From the NCBI GenBank assembly GCA_023700805.1, contig JAMPYF010000024.1, positions 1-64,000 on the forward strand: a stretch of DNA of 64,000 bases, written 5' to 3'. Positions 43,996 through 54,495 of the stretch are shown here, one piece after another (the first letter of the stretch is position 1; the number at the start of each line of letters is the position of its first letter). The DNA is from Sulfuritalea sp. Its GTDB lineage: Bacteria; Pseudomonadota; Gammaproteobacteria; Burkholderiales; Rhodocyclaceae. The notes below the pieces were generated by a model that made no database searches, had not been told where the DNA came from, and saw nothing but the letters and a program-made list of their open reading frames with translations. The position numbers were made by a program, and so were the translations under genes.

Positions 43996-44745
43996 TCATT
44001 CCTTCAAACGGTTATAGAGTCGGCCGAGGTATTCGTTGAGCGCCCAGCGGCTGCGCACCAGTGCGCTGGGCAGCAGGTTCTCGACCAGCGAGGGCGATCC
44101 GGTGCTGAAGGCCGTCGGCGCCGGTATCACCTGCAGCCCCTGCTTCTCGAACAGTGCGATCGCGCGCGGCAGGTGCCAGCCGTGGCTGACCAGGGCGATG
44201 CGCGCGACGCCCGCGGCTTTCAGCAGCGGCGCCGAGAGGCTGGCGTTCTCCGCGGTGTCGCGCGAGGCGGTTTCGACCCAGCGCACCTTGACGCCGAAAT
44301 CCTGCTCCAGCGCCGCCTTCATCGACTCGGCCTCCGCCCGTCCACCATAGGGCGCGCCGCCGCTGACCAGCAGCGGCAGCCCGGATTGCCGCGCCAGCCG
44401 CGCGCCGTAGCGCAGGCGCTCCAGCGTGGTGTAGCCAACGGTGTCGCCGCCGTATTCGGGCGCCGCGTGATACGAGCCGCCGCCGAGTATTACGATGGCC
44501 TGGACGCGCAGCAACTGCTCCGGCGCGATCGGCGGATGGGGTTCCAGCGGCGCCATCAGCGCGTTGCCGACGAAGGGCAGCGACAGCAGCAGCAGGCCCA
44601 GGAGCGAGAGCATCGCCAGCCAGCGGCCGCCGTGCTGCCAGCGCCAACTCTTCGCGCGCGTCAGCCACAGGCCGCACAGCGCCAGCAGCAGCGGACCGGC
44701 GGGCGGCAGGATCAGGGCGGCGAGGAGTTTCTTCAGCAGAAACAT
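43996..44745 (-). CDS. YdcF/ElyC-family (DUF218) membrane protein
   Basis: A 249-residue inner-membrane protein. Seen: two transmembrane helices (about 8-28 and 42-62) and a periplasmic DUF218 domain with AIVILGGGSYHAAPEYGGDT, VSGGAPYGG and SHGWHLPRAIALF. ElyC relatives support peptidoglycan or undecaprenyl-phosphate metabolism. The short linker between the helices is RAKSWRWQHGGRW, largely encoded by a copy of the dispersed motif at 44631-44655. It overlaps mog and is divergent from metY. Confidence 0.88.
   Translation of the reverse strand: MFLLKKLLAALILPPAGPLLLALCGLWLTRAKSWRWQHGGRWLAMLSLLGLLLLSLPFVGNALMAPLEPHPPIAPEQLLRVQAIVILGGGSYHAAPEYGGDTVGYTTLERLRYGARLARQSGLPLLVSGGAPYGGRAEAESMKAALEQDFGVKVRWVETASRDTAENASLSAPLLKAAGVARIALVSHGWHLPRAIALFEKQGLQVIPAPTAFSTGSPSLVENLLPSALVRSRWALNEYLGRLYNRLKE
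44631..44655 (-). repeat. Dispersed motif inside ydcF
   Basis: The minus strand carries GAAGAGTTGGCGCTGGCAG, read in the gene as AKSWRWQH, a different frame from that used in bioF, bioD, recG and ureD. Confidence 0.75.
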
Positions 44746-44826
44746 GGCTGGGAGAGGGGTTTGATCGCGTATTATGCGAGACGGCAGGGCCGCTATTATC
44801 GACGCAAATTACCCTGATCACGAATC

Positions 44827-46122
44827 ATGACGGATCGCCAATTCGGTATCGAAACACTCTGCCTGCATGCCGGCGCCCAGCCGGACGCGGCGACCGGCGC
44901 GCGCGCGCTGCCGATCCACCAGACCACGTCCTTCGTCTTCGATTCGGCCGAGCATGCGGCCAGCCTGTTCAATCTGCAAACCTTCGGCAACGTCTATTCG
45001 CGCATCGGCAATCCGACCGTCGCCGCCTTCGAGGAGCGCATGGCGGCGCTCGAAGGCGGCCGTGCCGCGGTGGCCGCGGCCACCGGGCTGGCGGCGCAGA
45101 TCCTCGCGCTGCTGACCCTGTGCGAGGCCGGCGACCACATCGTCGCGGCGCGTTCGCTGTATGGCGGCAGTTTCTCGCAACTCGACGTCAGCCTGCGCAA
45201 GCTGGGCATAGCGACCAGCTTCGTCGATTCCGACGATCCCGAAAATTTCCGCGCCGCGCTGACCGCCAGGACCAAATGCGTGTTCGCCGAGACCGTCGCC
45301 AATCCGCGGCTCAACGTGCTCGACATCGCCGCGGTGGCGGCCATCGCCCACGCCCATGGCGTGCCGCTGATCATCGACAACACGGTGCCCTCGCCCTACC
45401 TGTGCCGGCCCTTCGAGCACGGCGCCGACATCATCGTGCACTCGGCGACCAAGTTCCTCGGCGGCCACGGCACGACGCTGGGCGGCGTGGTGATCGAGTC
45501 CGGCAAATTCGACTGGGGCAACGGCAAGTTTCCCGGCATGACCGAGCCCTCGGCCGGCTATCACGGCGTCAAGTTCTACGAGACCTTCGGCGATTTCGGC
45601 TTCACCATGAAGGCGCGCATGGAAACCCTGCGCACCTTCGGTCCCGCGCTGTCGCCGTTTTCGGCCTGGCAGCTGATGCAGGGCATCGAGACCCTGCCGC
45701 TGCGCATGGACAGGCATTGCGAAAATGCTTTGGCCGTGGCGCGGCATCTCGAACACCATCCGCGCGTGGCCTGGGTCAATTACCCCGGCCTGCCCGCCAG
45801 CCCCGGCTACGCGCTGGCGCAGCGCTACCTCGGCACGGCCCGCCATCCGGGCGCCGGCGCCTTGCTCAGCTTCGGCGTCAAGGGTGGCCAGCCTGCCGGC
45901 GAACGCTTCATCGACGCCCTGCAGTTCTGCTCGCACCTGGCCAATATCGGCGATGCCAAGACGCTGGTGATCCATCCGGCATCGACCACCCATAGGCAAC
46001 TCGCCGAGGCCGACCAGCGCGCCTCCGGCGTGACGCCGGACATGGTGCGCCTGTCGGTCGGACTGGAGACCCTGGACGACATCCTCTGGGATATCGATCA
46101 GGCCCTGGAGCGCTGCGCATGA
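44827..46122 (+). CDS. metY: O-acetylhomoserine sulfhydrylase
   Basis: A 431-residue PLP enzyme that makes homocysteine (or methionine) from O-acetylhomoserine and sulfide. Seen: [35 protein letters not shown], and K209 in [20 protein letters not shown]; the GHGTTLGG form and the length of ~430 fit MetY rather than the shorter MetZ. No strong ribosome binding site; two TATTAT hexamers upstream may form a -10. A SPOR-domain gene follows 13 bp later. Confidence 0.9.
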   Translation: MTDRQFGIETLCLHAGAQPDAATGARALPIHQTTSFVFDSAEHAASLFNLQTFGNVYSRIGNPTVAAFEERMAALEGGRAAVAAATGLAAQILALLTLCEAGDHIVAARSLYGGSFSQLDVSLRKLGIATSFVDSDDPENFRAALTARTKCVFAETVANPRLNVLDIAAVAAIAHAHGVPLIIDNTVPSPYLCRPFEHGADIIVHSATKFLGGHGTTLGGVVIESGKFDWGNGKFPGMTEPSAGYHGVKFYETFGDFGFTMKARMETLRTFGPALSPFSAWQLMQGIETLPLRMDRHCENALAVARHLEHHPRVAWVNYPGLPASPGYALAQRYLGTARHPGAGALLSFGVKGGQPAGERFIDALQFCSHLANIGDAKTLVIHPASTTHRQLAEADQRASGVTPDMVRLSVGLETLDDILWDIDQALERCA

Positions 46123-46135
46123 CGGCCGGCCGGCA

Positions 46136-46594
46136 ATGAACGAAGCGCCGCTCCCCGACGCCGATGACGAAGCGACGCCGGCGGATTTCCGCCGCAAGCG
46201 CCTGGTCAACAGCGTCATCGTCGTCGCCCTGCTGGTGGTGGGCGTGCTGGGCAGCGTCGCGATGCTGTATCAGCTCTACGGGACGGGCGATCAGGCCAAG
46301 GCCGCCGCGCCGGCCAGGCCGGCCACCGCCGCGGCCGAATCCGCGGCACCTGTCGTGGCACCTGCCGTGGCGGTCGGCACGGGCCGTTTCGTCCTGCGGC
46401 TGCACGCCTTCAGCGATGTGGCGACGGCCGAGGATCTGCGCGCGAAGCTCGACGTACTGAAGATTCCGTCCAGCCTCAGCGTCGAGGCGAAGGTTCAGGT
46501 CGGCCCGTTCAAATCCAGGGAAGAAGCCGAAGCCGCGCGGGCCAAACTGAAGGAACTGGGCATCTACGGCGGCGAGCTGGTCACCCTCAAATAG
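46136..46594 (+). CDS. SPOR-domain membrane protein
   Basis: A 152-residue single-pass protein. Seen: a charged cytoplasmic N-terminus, one transmembrane helix (about 26-46, VIVVALLVVGVLGSVAMLYQ), an Ala/Pro-rich linker, and a C-terminal SPOR domain (about 82-150) with FVLRLHAFSDVATAEDLRAK and VQVGPFKSREEAEAARAKLK. SPOR domains bind denuded septal peptidoglycan, so a cell-division site location is expected. It lies between metY and ridA on the same strand. Confidence 0.88.
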   Translation: MNEAPLPDADDEATPADFRRKRLVNSVIVVALLVVGVLGSVAMLYQLYGTGDQAKAAAPARPATAAAESAAPVVAPAVAVGTGRFVLRLHAFSDVATAEDLRAKLDVLKIPSSLSVEAKVQVGPFKSREEAEAARAKLKELGIYGGELVTLK

Positions 46595-46603
46595 GACAAA
46601 ATC

Positions 46604-46984
46604 ATGAGTCGAAAAATCGTTTCCACCACTGCCGCGCCGGCTGCGATCGGCACTTATTCCCAGGCGGTGCAGGTCGGCAACACGGTCTATATGTCGGGCC
46701 AGATCGGCCTCGATCCGGCGACCATGCAGATGGTCGAGGGCATCGACGCCCAGATCGTGCGCGTGTTCGAGAACCTCAAGGCCGTCGCCGAGGCGGCCGG
46801 CGCCACGCTGAACGATGCGGTCAAGCTCAACATCTACCTGACCGACCTGGCCAACTTCGCCAAGGTGAACGAAACCATGGCGAAGTATCTGCGCGAGCCC
46901 TTCCCGGCGCGTGCCGCGGTGGGCGTCAAGGAACTGCCGCGCGGCGCCCTGGTCGAGGCGGACGCCGTGCTTGTCCTTGGCTGA
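46604..46984 (+). CDS. ridA: RidA family enamine/imine deaminase
   Basis: A 126-residue cytoplasmic protein that hydrolyses reactive 2-aminoacrylate-type imines released by PLP enzymes. Seen: the family signatures [20 protein letters not shown] and [19 protein letters not shown], with the arginine in RAAV binding the substrate carboxylate. It overlaps the recG start by 14 bases. A SPOR gene lies 9 bp upstream. Confidence 0.95.
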   Translation: MSRKIVSTTAAPAAIGTYSQAVQVGNTVYMSGQIGLDPATMQMVEGIDAQIVRVFENLKAVAEAAGATLNDAVKLNIYLTDLANFAKVNETMAKYLREPFPARAAVGVKELPRGALVEADAVLVLG

Positions 46985-48998
46985 CCAGCCGGCTGCCAAC
47001 ACCCTCGCGGCCCGGCTGGCGCGGCTCGGTCTGCGCACCGACGCCGATTTCGTCCTCCATCTGCCGCTGCGCTACGAAGACGAAACGCGCATCACCGCGC
47101 TGCGCGATGCGCGGCCCGGCGTCGCGGCGCAGTTCGAGGTCGCGGTGGTGGCCAGCGAAATCGCCTACCGTCCGCGCCGCCAGCTGCTGGCGCGGGTCAG
47201 GGATGGCGACGGGGTGCTCACTCTGCGCTTCCTGAACTTCTACCCGAGCCAGCAGAAAGTGCTGCAGCCCGGCGCGCGCCTGCGTGTCTTCGGCGAGGTG
47301 CACGAGGGCTACCTCGGCCCCGAAATCATCCATCCGCGCTTCCATGTGGTCGGCGCCGGCGAGCCGCTGCCGGAATGCCTGACGCCGGTCTATCCGACCA
47401 CGGCCGGCCTCGGCCAGGCGACGCTGCGGCGCCTGATCGAACGCGCCCTGGCGCGCGCCGACCTGGCCGACACGCTGGCGCCCGAACTGCGCCAGCGCCT
47501 GAACCTGCCCGAATTTGCCGATGCGATCCGCCTGCTGCATACGCCGCCGCCCGAGACGACCCAGGCCGCGCTGGAAGCCCGCGAGCATCCGGCCTGGCGC
47601 CGCGTGCAGTTCGACGAGCTGCTGGCGCAGCAGCTGAGCCTGCGCCGCGCCTACAGCGCAAGACGCGCGCGCGGCGCACCGCCCCTGGTGGCGAGCGCGA
47701 CGCTGACCACGGCGCTGCTCGCGGCTCTGCCGTTTCGCCTGACCCGTGCGCAGAGCCGCGCCTGGCGCGAGATCGCCGCCGATCTCGGCCAGCCGCATCC
47801 GATGCAGCGCCTGCTGCAGGGCGACGTCGGCAGCGGCAAGACCGTGGTCGCCGCGCTGGCCATGCTGCATGCGGTGGAAGCCGGCTACCAGGCGGCGCTG
47901 ATGGCGCCCACCGAAATCCTCGCCGAGCAGCATTACCGCAAGCTCGCGGCCTGGCTGGAACCGCTAGGGCTAGAGGTCGCCTGGCTCACCGGCAGCCTCA
48001 GGAAGCGCGAGAAGGAAGCCGCGATCGCAAGAGTTGGCGCTGGCGACACGCCGATCGCGATCGGCACCCATGCCCTGATCGAGGACAAGGTCGAGTTCGC
48101 CCGCCTCGGCCTCGCCATCGTCGATGAGCAGCACCGTTTCGGCGTGCGCCAGCGCCTGGCGTTGAAGGAGAAGGGCCAGTACGCGCACCAGCTGGCGATG
48201 TCGGCGACGCCGATTCCGCGCACCCTGGCCATGAGCTACTACGCCGACCTCGACGTCTCGGTGCTCGACGAACTGCCGCCCGGACGCAGCCCGGTCACCA
48301 CCAAGCTGGTCGCCGAAGCGCGCCGCGACCAGGTCCTGGTGCGCGTGCACGAAGCCTGCCGCGGCGGGCGCCAGGCCTACTGGGTCTGTCCGCTGATAGA
48401 AGAGAGTGAAACTTTGCAACTCAAGACCGCCGAGGAAACCTACGCGCGCCTCGTCGCCGAGCTGCCCGACCTGCGCATCGGCCTGGTGCACGGCCGGCTC
48501 AAGACCGCCGACAAGGCCGCGGTGATGGCGGCCTTCGTGGCGAACGAGATCCAGGTGCTGGTGGCGACCACGGTGATCGAGGTCGGCGTCGATGTGCCCA
48601 ATGCCAGCCTGATGGTGATCGAGCACGCCGAGCGCTTCGGCCTCGCGCAACTGCACCAGCTGCGCGGCCGCGTCGGCCGCGGCGCGGCGCAGTCGGCCTG
48701 CATCCTGCTCTACGCCCAGCCGCTGGGCGAGCTGGCGCGTGCGCGGCTGAAGGTGATCTACGAAAGCACCGACGGCTTCGCGATCGCGCGCGAGGATCTG
48801 CGCCTGCGCGGTCCCGGCGAGTTCATCGGCGCCCGCCAGAGCGGCCTGCCGCTGTTGCGCTATGCCGACCTGGAAGACGCGGCGCTGGTGGAGCAGGCCC
48901 GCGCCGTCGCCGAGGACATGCTGCATGCCGCCCCCGAACGCGCCGAGGCGCATTTGCAGCGCTGGCTGGGTGGCCGCGAGGAACTACTGAGAGCCTGA
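46971..48998 (+). CDS. recG: ATP-dependent DNA helicase RecG
   Basis: A 675-residue SF2 helicase that remodels stalled forks and branched DNA. Seen: an N-terminal wedge region ([18 protein letters not shown] near 28), Walker [14 protein letters not shown] near 284, [13 protein letters not shown], the RecG hallmark [20 protein letters not shown] and [12 protein letters not shown]. The protein begins with a TTG (46971, or 46977); no ATG exists before the conserved region, and it overlaps ridA. A dispersed-motif copy encodes [17 protein letters not shown], lengthening the loop before the DEQH motif by a few residues. Confidence 0.93.
   Translation: MSLADQPAANTLAARLARLGLRTDADFVLHLPLRYEDETRITALRDARPGVAAQFEVAVVASEIAYRPRRQLLARVRDGDGVLTLRFLNFYPSQQKVLQPGARLRVFGEVHEGYLGPEIIHPRFHVVGAGEPLPECLTPVYPTTAGLGQATLRRLIERALARADLADTLAPELRQRLNLPEFADAIRLLHTPPPETTQAALEAREHPAWRRVQFDELLAQQLSLRRAYSARRARGAPPLVASATLTTALLAALPFRLTRAQSRAWREIAADLGQPHPMQRLLQGDVGSGKTVVAALAMLHAVEAGYQAALMAPTEILAEQHYRKLAAWLEPLGLEVAWLTGSLRKREKEAAIARVGAGDTPIAIGTHALIEDKVEFARLGLAIVDEQHRFGVRQRLALKEKGQYAHQLAMSATPIPRTLAMSYYADLDVSVLDELPPGRSPVTTKLVAEARRDQVLVRVHEACRGGRQAYWVCPLIEESETLQLKTAEETYARLVAELPDLRIGLVHGRLKTADKAAVMAAFVANEIQVLVATTVIEVGVDVPNASLMVIEHAERFGLAQLHQLRGRVGRGAAQSACILLYAQPLGELARARLKVIYESTDGFAIAREDLRLRGPGEFIGARQSGLPLLRYADLEDAALVEQARAVAEDMLHAAPERAEAHLQRWLGGREELLRA
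48027..48055 (+). repeat. Dispersed motif inside recG
   Basis: GCAAGAGTTGGCGCTGGCG followed by ACACGCCGAT, read in frame as [10 protein letters not shown], nearly the same peptide as in bioF. Confidence 0.85.
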
Positions 48999-49036
48999 GT
49001 TGCTAGACTGCGGCATTGTCGGGACTGGAGCCACTC

Positions 49037-49624
49037 ATGAATGACCGCGTTCGCCACCTGCTGGCCCAGATGTCCGCACTCGAAGAGGATTTGCGCCTGG
49101 CGCTCCACGAACAGGAAGACAGCGTGCTGTTCCAGATCAAGGGCAAGCGCGTCGAGTTCGAGCAGTCGATCAGGCAGGCGCATCTGCGGCTCAAGACGGG
49201 GTTTTTCCACTGGCTGGTCACCTACCGTCCGCAGAACCTGATCACCGGGCCGGTCATTTACTCCATGATCGTGCCGCTGGCGCTTCTCGATCTTTGCGTC
49301 AGCTTCTACCAGGCCGTGTGTTTCCCGATTTACGGCGTGGCCAAGGCGCACCGCGGCGACTACATCGTGTTCGACCGGCAGCAGCTCGAATATCTGAATT
49401 TCGTCGAGAAATTCCATTGCACCTATTGCGCCTATGGCACCGGCCTGATTGCCTACGTCGCCGAAATCGTGGCGCGCACCGAAGAGTATTTCTGCCCGAT
49501 CAAGCATGCGCGCAGGATGCTCGGCACCCATGCGCGCTATGCGCGCTTCCTGGATTTCGGTGACGCCGCCGACTACGAGAGGCGGCTCGAAGAGTTTCGC
49601 GTCGGCCTCGGCGGGGAAAAGTGA
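49037..49624 (+). CDS. Conserved hypothetical protein with CTYC motif
   Basis: A 195-residue protein of unknown function that resembles conserved proteobacterial proteins. Seen: a coiled-coil-like N-terminus (1-45), hydrophobic segments near 66-100 (GPVIYSMIVPLALLDLCV), and the block FHCTYCAYGTGLIAYVAEI with a C-x2-C pair followed by YFCPIKHARR, which could bind a metal. The ATG at 49037 has GGAG eight bases upstream; a TTG at 49016 is less likely. It lies 38 bp after recG and before ubiA. Confidence 0.75.
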   Translation: MNDRVRHLLAQMSALEEDLRLALHEQEDSVLFQIKGKRVEFEQSIRQAHLRLKTGFFHWLVTYRPQNLITGPVIYSMIVPLALLDLCVSFYQAVCFPIYGVAKAHRGDYIVFDRQQLEYLNFVEKFHCTYCAYGTGLIAYVAEIVARTEEYFCPIKHARRMLGTHARYARFLDFGDAADYERRLEEFRVGLGGEK

Positions 49625-49704
49625 ATTCAGGCAGCCGGCGCTGTGGGATCATGGACAATTGCGGACCTGACTCGGGGCAGGCCGGCCGGCGGTAAAATCG
49701 CCGC

Positions 49705-50592
49705 ATGAAATTCGCCGAACTCAAACACCGCCTCGACCTCTACGAAAAACTCATGCGGCTGGACAAGCCGATCGGCACGCTGCTGCTGCTGTGGCCCACG
49801 CTGTGGGCGCTGTGGCTGGCGACCCGGGGTCAGCCGCACTGGATGCTGGTCTGGATCTTCGCCCTCGGCACGCTGCTGATGCGCTCGGCCGGCTGCGTCA
49901 TCAACGACTATGCCGACCGCGATTTCGATCCCCATGTCGAACGCACCAGGGAAAGGCCGCTGGCGGCGCGCGCGGTGTCGGTGCGCGAGGCGCTGGTGCT
50001 GGCCGGCATACTGATTTTCTGCGCCTTCCTGCTGATCCTGCCGATTTTTCGCGAGGTCTGGTGGCTGGCCCTGATCGCCGTGTTTCTCGCCGCCAGCTAT
50101 CCCTTCACCAAACGCTTCTTCGCCCTGCCGCAGGCCTATCTCGGCATCGCCTTCGGCTTCGGCATACCGATGGCCTTCGCCGCGGCGACCGGCGAGGTCG
50201 GCGCCCTGGGCTGGACGCTGCTGGTCGCCAATATTTTCTGGGCCCTGGCCTACGACACCGAATACGCGATGGTCGACCGCGAGGACGATCTCAAGATCGG
50301 CATCCACACCGCCGCGATCACCTTCGGCCGCTTCGACGTGGCGGCGGTGATGCTCTGCTACGCGGCGACCTTGTCCATCCTTGCCGTGGTCGGCTGGGAT
50401 CTGGGCTACGGCGCAGGCTATTTCGGCGGTTTGGCGCTCGCCGCGGCGCTGGCCGGCTATCACTACACGCTGATCCGCGAACGCCGCCGCGAGGGCTGCT
50501 TTGCGGCTTTCCGCCATAACAACTGGTTCGGTGCGGCTATCTTCGCCGGCATCGTCGCCGAACTCAATCTGCTGCCCTGGCTGGCGCGGTGA
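49705..50592 (+). CDS. ubiA: 4-hydroxybenzoate polyprenyltransferase
   Basis: A 295-residue inner-membrane prenyltransferase that attaches the polyprenyl chain to 4-hydroxybenzoate in ubiquinone synthesis. Seen: [20 protein letters not shown], the first aspartate motif [16 protein letters not shown], the second [17 protein letters not shown], and about eight transmembrane helices. Convergent with the kinase gene 12 bp away. The ubiD gene for the later decarboxylation lies about 2 kb downstream. Confidence 0.96.
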   Translation: MKFAELKHRLDLYEKLMRLDKPIGTLLLLWPTLWALWLATRGQPHWMLVWIFALGTLLMRSAGCVINDYADRDFDPHVERTRERPLAARAVSVREALVLAGILIFCAFLLILPIFREVWWLALIAVFLAASYPFTKRFFALPQAYLGIAFGFGIPMAFAAATGEVGALGWTLLVANIFWALAYDTEYAMVDREDDLKIGIHTAAITFGRFDVAAVMLCYAATLSILAVVGWDLGYGAGYFGGLALAAALAGYHYTLIRERRREGCFAAFRHNNWFGAAIFAGIVAELNLLPWLAR

Positions 50593-50604
50593 CGCGCCCG
50601 CGAC

Positions 50605-52404
50605 TCACGAAGCGGTCTGTCCGGCCCGGCTGTCTTCCTGCAGGTTCGCGGTAATCACCTTGGTCAGCGCGGCACGCAGGCGCGCCGGCTTGATGGGTTT
50701 GTGCAGCATGATGAGCTGGGCTTCGCGGGCCGCCTGCAAGGCCGCCTGGCTCGTATCCCCGGTGATCAGCAGCGCCGGCAGCCGGCTGCCGAAGCGTTCG
50801 CGCAGCGCGGCGATCGCATCTATGCCATTGCCCTGGCCGGGCAAGCCCATGTCGGAGATCACCGCGTCGATCGCCGCGGGGCCGGCCGCGGCCCGGTCGA
50901 GCGCTTCGGCGACCGAGCCGGCCGTCGTCACCTCGCAGCCCCAGCCTTGCAGCAGCTCGCACATGCCGATGCGGATGGCCTCCTCGTCGTCCACCATGAG
51001 TATGCGGCGGCCGGCGAGGTTGCCCGCGATCTGGGCCTGTGCCGTGTCGGGCGATTGCGCGTCGGGCCGGCCGTCGGCCGTGGGCGTCAGCGGTACGCTG
51101 ACGCTGAAGCAGGAGCCCCGCCCCGGTTCGGAGCGCATGACCAGCGTATGGCCGAGCAGGCGCACCACGCGCTCGACGATGGCCAGACCGAGTCCGAGTC
51201 CCTGGTTGCGGTCGCGGGCCTTGTTGCCGATCTGGTAGAACTCGGCAAAGATCGCCGAATGCTGGTCGGGCGCTATGCCGATCCCGGTATCGAACACCTC
51301 GATCGCGAGTTGTCCGTTGCGGCGCCGGCAGCCGAGCAACACGCGGCCGGACGGCGTATAGCGCAGCGCATTGGAAAGCAGGTTGCGCAACACCTGGCCG
51401 AGCAGCACCGGATCGCTGTTGACGCAAGCCGAACAGGGCATCACGCGCAGGCGGATTCCCGTCTGCCCGGCGATCGGTGCGAATTCGCTTTCCATCTGGT
51501 GCAGCAGGACCTGCACCGGAAAGCCGCGGCAATCCGGGGTGATGACATTGGCGTCGAGGCGGGACACGTCGAGCAGGGCGTCGAGCAGGGTCTTCATGCC
51601 CTCGGCGGCTTTCTGGGCGTTGGCGAGGATTTTGCTGCCGCGATCGTCGCCCTGAATCTCCTCGCCCAGCAGTTCGTGAAAGATCGACAAGGCCTGCATC
51701 GGCTGGCGCAGGTCGTGGCTGGCGGCCGCCAGGAAACGCGCCTTGGCCAGATAGGCCTGTTCCGCGGCATCGCGCTGCACGGTGAGTTCCCTGGCCAGCC
51801 TTTCGTTGCGGAAGCGCAGCTGCTGGGCCTCGATGAAAACCCGGTTGCGCTTGCGTGCCTGCCAGATCGTCATCGGCACGAAGACCAGCAGCATCACGCC
51901 GAGGATGGTGTGCAGGCGGTCGCCGACGGTCAGCAGCCATAGCGCAGGGGGGCCGATCGAGGCGAGGATGTAGGCGCGCGAGGGCGGGACATAGGAAAAA
52001 CCTTCGGAAGCGTTGCTCGAGGCAGCCACCGTGATCACCGTCAGGATCAGCAGTTGCAACTCCGTCGGCAGGTGCGCCAGCATGGCCGTGTTGGCGAAGC
52101 CCCAGCAAACGCCGGACAGGCCGCCGCTGATGGCCTGGCTGCGCCCCCATTCCAGGCTGCTGCGGCTGGCCGGGGCGCGGTGGTATTGCCAGATCAGCCA
52201 GGCGCGCACCAGGGTGACCAGATAGAGCGCAAGCAGCGCCGGCTGCCAGGTCCAGGCCGGAATGCCGTCGTGCACCACATACACCAGCAGGCTCAGCACC
52301 AGGGCGCCGGCGAGGTTCTGGTCGTTGGTTTCGCTGAAAAAGGCCCGGATCTGCTCGGCCTTGACGACCGCCCGCTCTTCAGCCGATTGGAAGGCTATGG
52401 ACAT
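50605..52404 (-). CDS. Hybrid sensor histidine kinase with C-terminal receiver
   Basis: A 599-residue membrane kinase. Seen: about five to six transmembrane helices (35-190), a coiled region, the phosphoacceptor H230 in ASHDLRQPMQALSIF, an ATPase domain with NLLSNALRYTPSG and GLGLGLAIVERV, then a receiver domain with DDEEAIRIG and the phosphoaspartate D518 in ISDMGLPGQG. No periplasmic sensor domain is obvious, so the signal is probably sensed within the membrane. It is divergent from ubiD over 154 bp. A cognate DNA-binding regulator is not adjacent. Confidence 0.88.
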   Translation of the reverse strand: MSIAFQSAEERAVVKAEQIRAFFSETNDQNLAGALVLSLLVYVVHDGIPAWTWQPALLALYLVTLVRAWLIWQYHRAPASRSSLEWGRSQAISGGLSGVCWGFANTAMLAHLPTELQLLILTVITVAASSNASEGFSYVPPSRAYILASIGPPALWLLTVGDRLHTILGVMLLVFVPMTIWQARKRNRVFIEAQQLRFRNERLARELTVQRDAAEQAYLAKARFLAAASHDLRQPMQALSIFHELLGEEIQGDDRGSKILANAQKAAEGMKTLLDALLDVSRLDANVITPDCRGFPVQVLLHQMESEFAPIAGQTGIRLRVMPCSACVNSDPVLLGQVLRNLLSNALRYTPSGRVLLGCRRRNGQLAIEVFDTGIGIAPDQHSAIFAEFYQIGNKARDRNQGLGLGLAIVERVVRLLGHTLVMRSEPGRGSCFSVSVPLTPTADGRPDAQSPDTAQAQIAGNLAGRRILMVDDEEAIRIGMCELLQGWGCEVTTAGSVAEALDRAAAGPAAIDAVISDMGLPGQGNGIDAIAALRERFGSRLPALLITGDTSQAALQAAREAQLIMLHKPIKPARLRAALTKVITANLQEDSRAGQTAS

Positions 52405-52476
52405 CGTGCGCCATGAATTGTCTGGGAGGCGAATAGTATCAAGATTGCATTTGTGCAGCGCGCAAATCTGTCGTGA

Positions 52477-52502
52477 CGGCGTGGTGCCAGCATCAACTCT
52501 TG
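52477..52502 (-). repeat. Dispersed motif upstream of ubiD
   Basis: The minus strand reads CAAGAGTTGATGCTGGCACC, two changes in the core. It lies in the divergent kinase-ubiD gap. Confidence 0.55.
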
Positions 52503-52558
52503 TCGGCTCGGGTCCGGCCAAAGAAGCAGGCCGGGGTGAGGACGGTTAAAATCCGAAC

Positions 52559-54049
52559 ATGAGATACACCGACCTGCGCGATTTCATTGCCCAACTCGAA
52601 ACGCTGGGTGAGCTCAAGCGGATCGCGGTCGAAGTCGATCCGCGGCTGGAGATGACCGAAATCGCCGATCGCGTGTTGCGTGCCGGCGGGCCCGCGCTGC
52701 TGTTCGAGAAGCCCAAGGGGCACGCGATGCCGGTGCTGGCCAATTTGTTCGGCACGCCGCGCCGGGTGGCCCTGGGCATCGCCGCCGCCGAAGGCGAGGA
52801 GGGCGTGGAACTGGACTGGAAAGTCCGCCTGCGCGAAGTCGGCACCCTGCTGGCCTACCTCAAGGAACCCGAGCCGCCGAAGGGCCTCAAGGATGCCTGG
52901 GACAAGCTGCCGGTGCTCAAGCAGGTGCTGAACATGGCGCCCAAGCTGCTGAGTTCGGCGCCCTGCCAGGACATCGTCTGGGAGGGCGCGGCGGTCGACC
53001 TGGGCCGCCTGCCGATCCAGACCTGCTGGCCGGGCGACGCGGCGCAGCTGATCACCTGGGGTCTGGTGGTCACGCGCGGACCGGCCAGGACGCGGCAGAA
53101 CCTCGGCATCTACCGCCAGCAGGTCATCGCACCGAACAAGCTCATCATGCGCTGGCTGGCCCATCGCGGCGGCGCGCTGGACTATCGCGAGCATTGCGCG
53201 GCCCACCCCGGCGAACCCTTCCCGGTCGCCGTGGTGATCGGCGCCGATCCGGCGACGATACTCGCGGCCGTGACGCCGGTGCCCGACACGCTGTCCGAAT
53301 ACCAGTTCGCCGGGCTGCTGCGCGGGGCCAAGACGGAACTGGTGAAGTGCCTCGGCTCCGAGCTGCAGGTGCCGGCCAGCGCCGAGATCGTGCTCGAAGG
53401 CCTCATTCACCCTGGAGAGACGGCGGCGGAAGGGCCCTTCGGCGACCACACCGGCTATTACAACGAGGTGTCCGAGTTCCCCGTGTTCACCGTCGAGCGC
53501 ATCACGCAGCGCCGCGATGCGATCTACCACTCCACCTATACCGGCAAGCCGCCCGACGAGCCGGCCATGCTCGGCCTGGCCTTGAACGAAGTCTTCGTCC
53601 CGTTGCTGCAGAAGCAGTTTCCCGAGATCGTCGATTTCTACCTGCCGCCCGAGGGCTGCTCCTACCGCATGGCCGTGGTCAGCATCAGGAAGCAGTATCC
53701 GGGTCATGCCAAGCGCGTGATGTTCGGCATCTGGTCCTTCCTGCGCCAGTTCATGTACACCAAGTTCATCATCGTCACCGACGACGATGTCGACGTGCGT
53801 TCCTGGCCGGAAGTGATCTGGGCCCTGACCACCCGCGTCGATGCGGCGCGCGATACCCTGATTGCCGAGAATACGCCCATTGATTACCTCGACTTCGCCT
53901 CACCGGTGGCGAGCCTGGGGAGCAAAATGGGCATCGATGCGACCAACAAGTGGTCCGGCGAGACCACGCGCGAATGGGGCCGCCCGATCGCCATGGACGC
54001 CGCCGTGAAACAGCGCGTAGACCTGCTGTGGCAGGAACTGGGACTCTAG
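52559..54049 (+). CDS. ubiD: 3-octaprenyl-4-hydroxybenzoate carboxy-lyase
   Basis: A 496-residue prenylated-FMN decarboxylase of ubiquinone synthesis. Seen: [52 protein letters not shown] and [20 protein letters not shown]; the sequence is the standard proteobacterial ubiquinone form. It is the housekeeping counterpart to the catabolic-type paralog at 17828. A small membrane protein gene follows with TAGGAGG between them. Confidence 0.96.
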   Translation: MRYTDLRDFIAQLETLGELKRIAVEVDPRLEMTEIADRVLRAGGPALLFEKPKGHAMPVLANLFGTPRRVALGIAAAEGEEGVELDWKVRLREVGTLLAYLKEPEPPKGLKDAWDKLPVLKQVLNMAPKLLSSAPCQDIVWEGAAVDLGRLPIQTCWPGDAAQLITWGLVVTRGPARTRQNLGIYRQQVIAPNKLIMRWLAHRGGALDYREHCAAHPGEPFPVAVVIGADPATILAAVTPVPDTLSEYQFAGLLRGAKTELVKCLGSELQVPASAEIVLEGLIHPGETAAEGPFGDHTGYYNEVSEFPVFTVERITQRRDAIYHSTYTGKPPDEPAMLGLALNEVFVPLLQKQFPEIVDFYLPPEGCSYRMAVVSIRKQYPGHAKRVMFGIWSFLRQFMYTKFIIVTDDDVDVRSWPEVIWALTTRVDAARDTLIAENTPIDYLDFASPVASLGSKMGIDATNKWSGETTREWGRPIAMDAAVKQRVDLLWQELGL

Positions 54050-54057
54050 GAGGTGCG

Positions 54058-54495
54058 ATGACCGAACCCGAAGCGATTCCTGTGGATGTTGGCGCGGACG
54101 GCCAGTTGGACGGGCCGCGGGCCTGGTGCCATGTGATGTATGGCCTGCATGCGGTTTCGGCGGCGTCCGGCATCCTGAGTTCGGCCACCATCATCGGCGC
54201 CTTCGTCTTCGGCTGGCCGTCGATCATCGCCGTGATCATCAATTACGTCACCCGCGACAAGGTGCGCGGCACCTGGCTGGCCAGCCATTGGCGCTGGCAG
54301 CTGCGCAGCTTCTGGTTCGCCGCCCTGTGGCTGCTGGTGGCGGGCCTGCTGGCCTTCACCCTGATCGGCATTCCTGCGGCCTTCATGGTCATCGTCGGCA
54401 CCGGGCTGTGGGTGCTCTACCGCGTGATCCGCGGCTGGATGGCCCTGCTCGACCGGCGCGCGATGCCCACGCCGCCGTCGGCCGTGGCGGCCTGA
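54058..54495 (+). CDS. DUF4870-like small membrane protein
   Basis: A 145-residue protein with three to four transmembrane helices and the sequence WCHVMYGLHAVSAASGILSS, then TRDKVRGTWLASHWRWQLRS, resembling the DUF4870 membrane family. AGGAGG lies five bases before the ATG at 54058, eight bases after the ubiD stop, so it is probably co-transcribed with ubiD. Function unknown. Confidence 0.78.
   Translation: MTEPEAIPVDVGADGQLDGPRAWCHVMYGLHAVSAASGILSSATIIGAFVFGWPSIIAVIINYVTRDKVRGTWLASHWRWQLRSFWFAALWLLVAGLLAFTLIGIPAAFMVIVGTGLWVLYRVIRGWMALLDRRAMPTPPSAVAA

Noticed and set aside
46911-46970. recG starting at an ATG within ridA
   Set aside because: It would add 20 Arg/Pro-rich residues read from ridA codons; the TTG at 46971 or 46977 gives the usual N-terminus.
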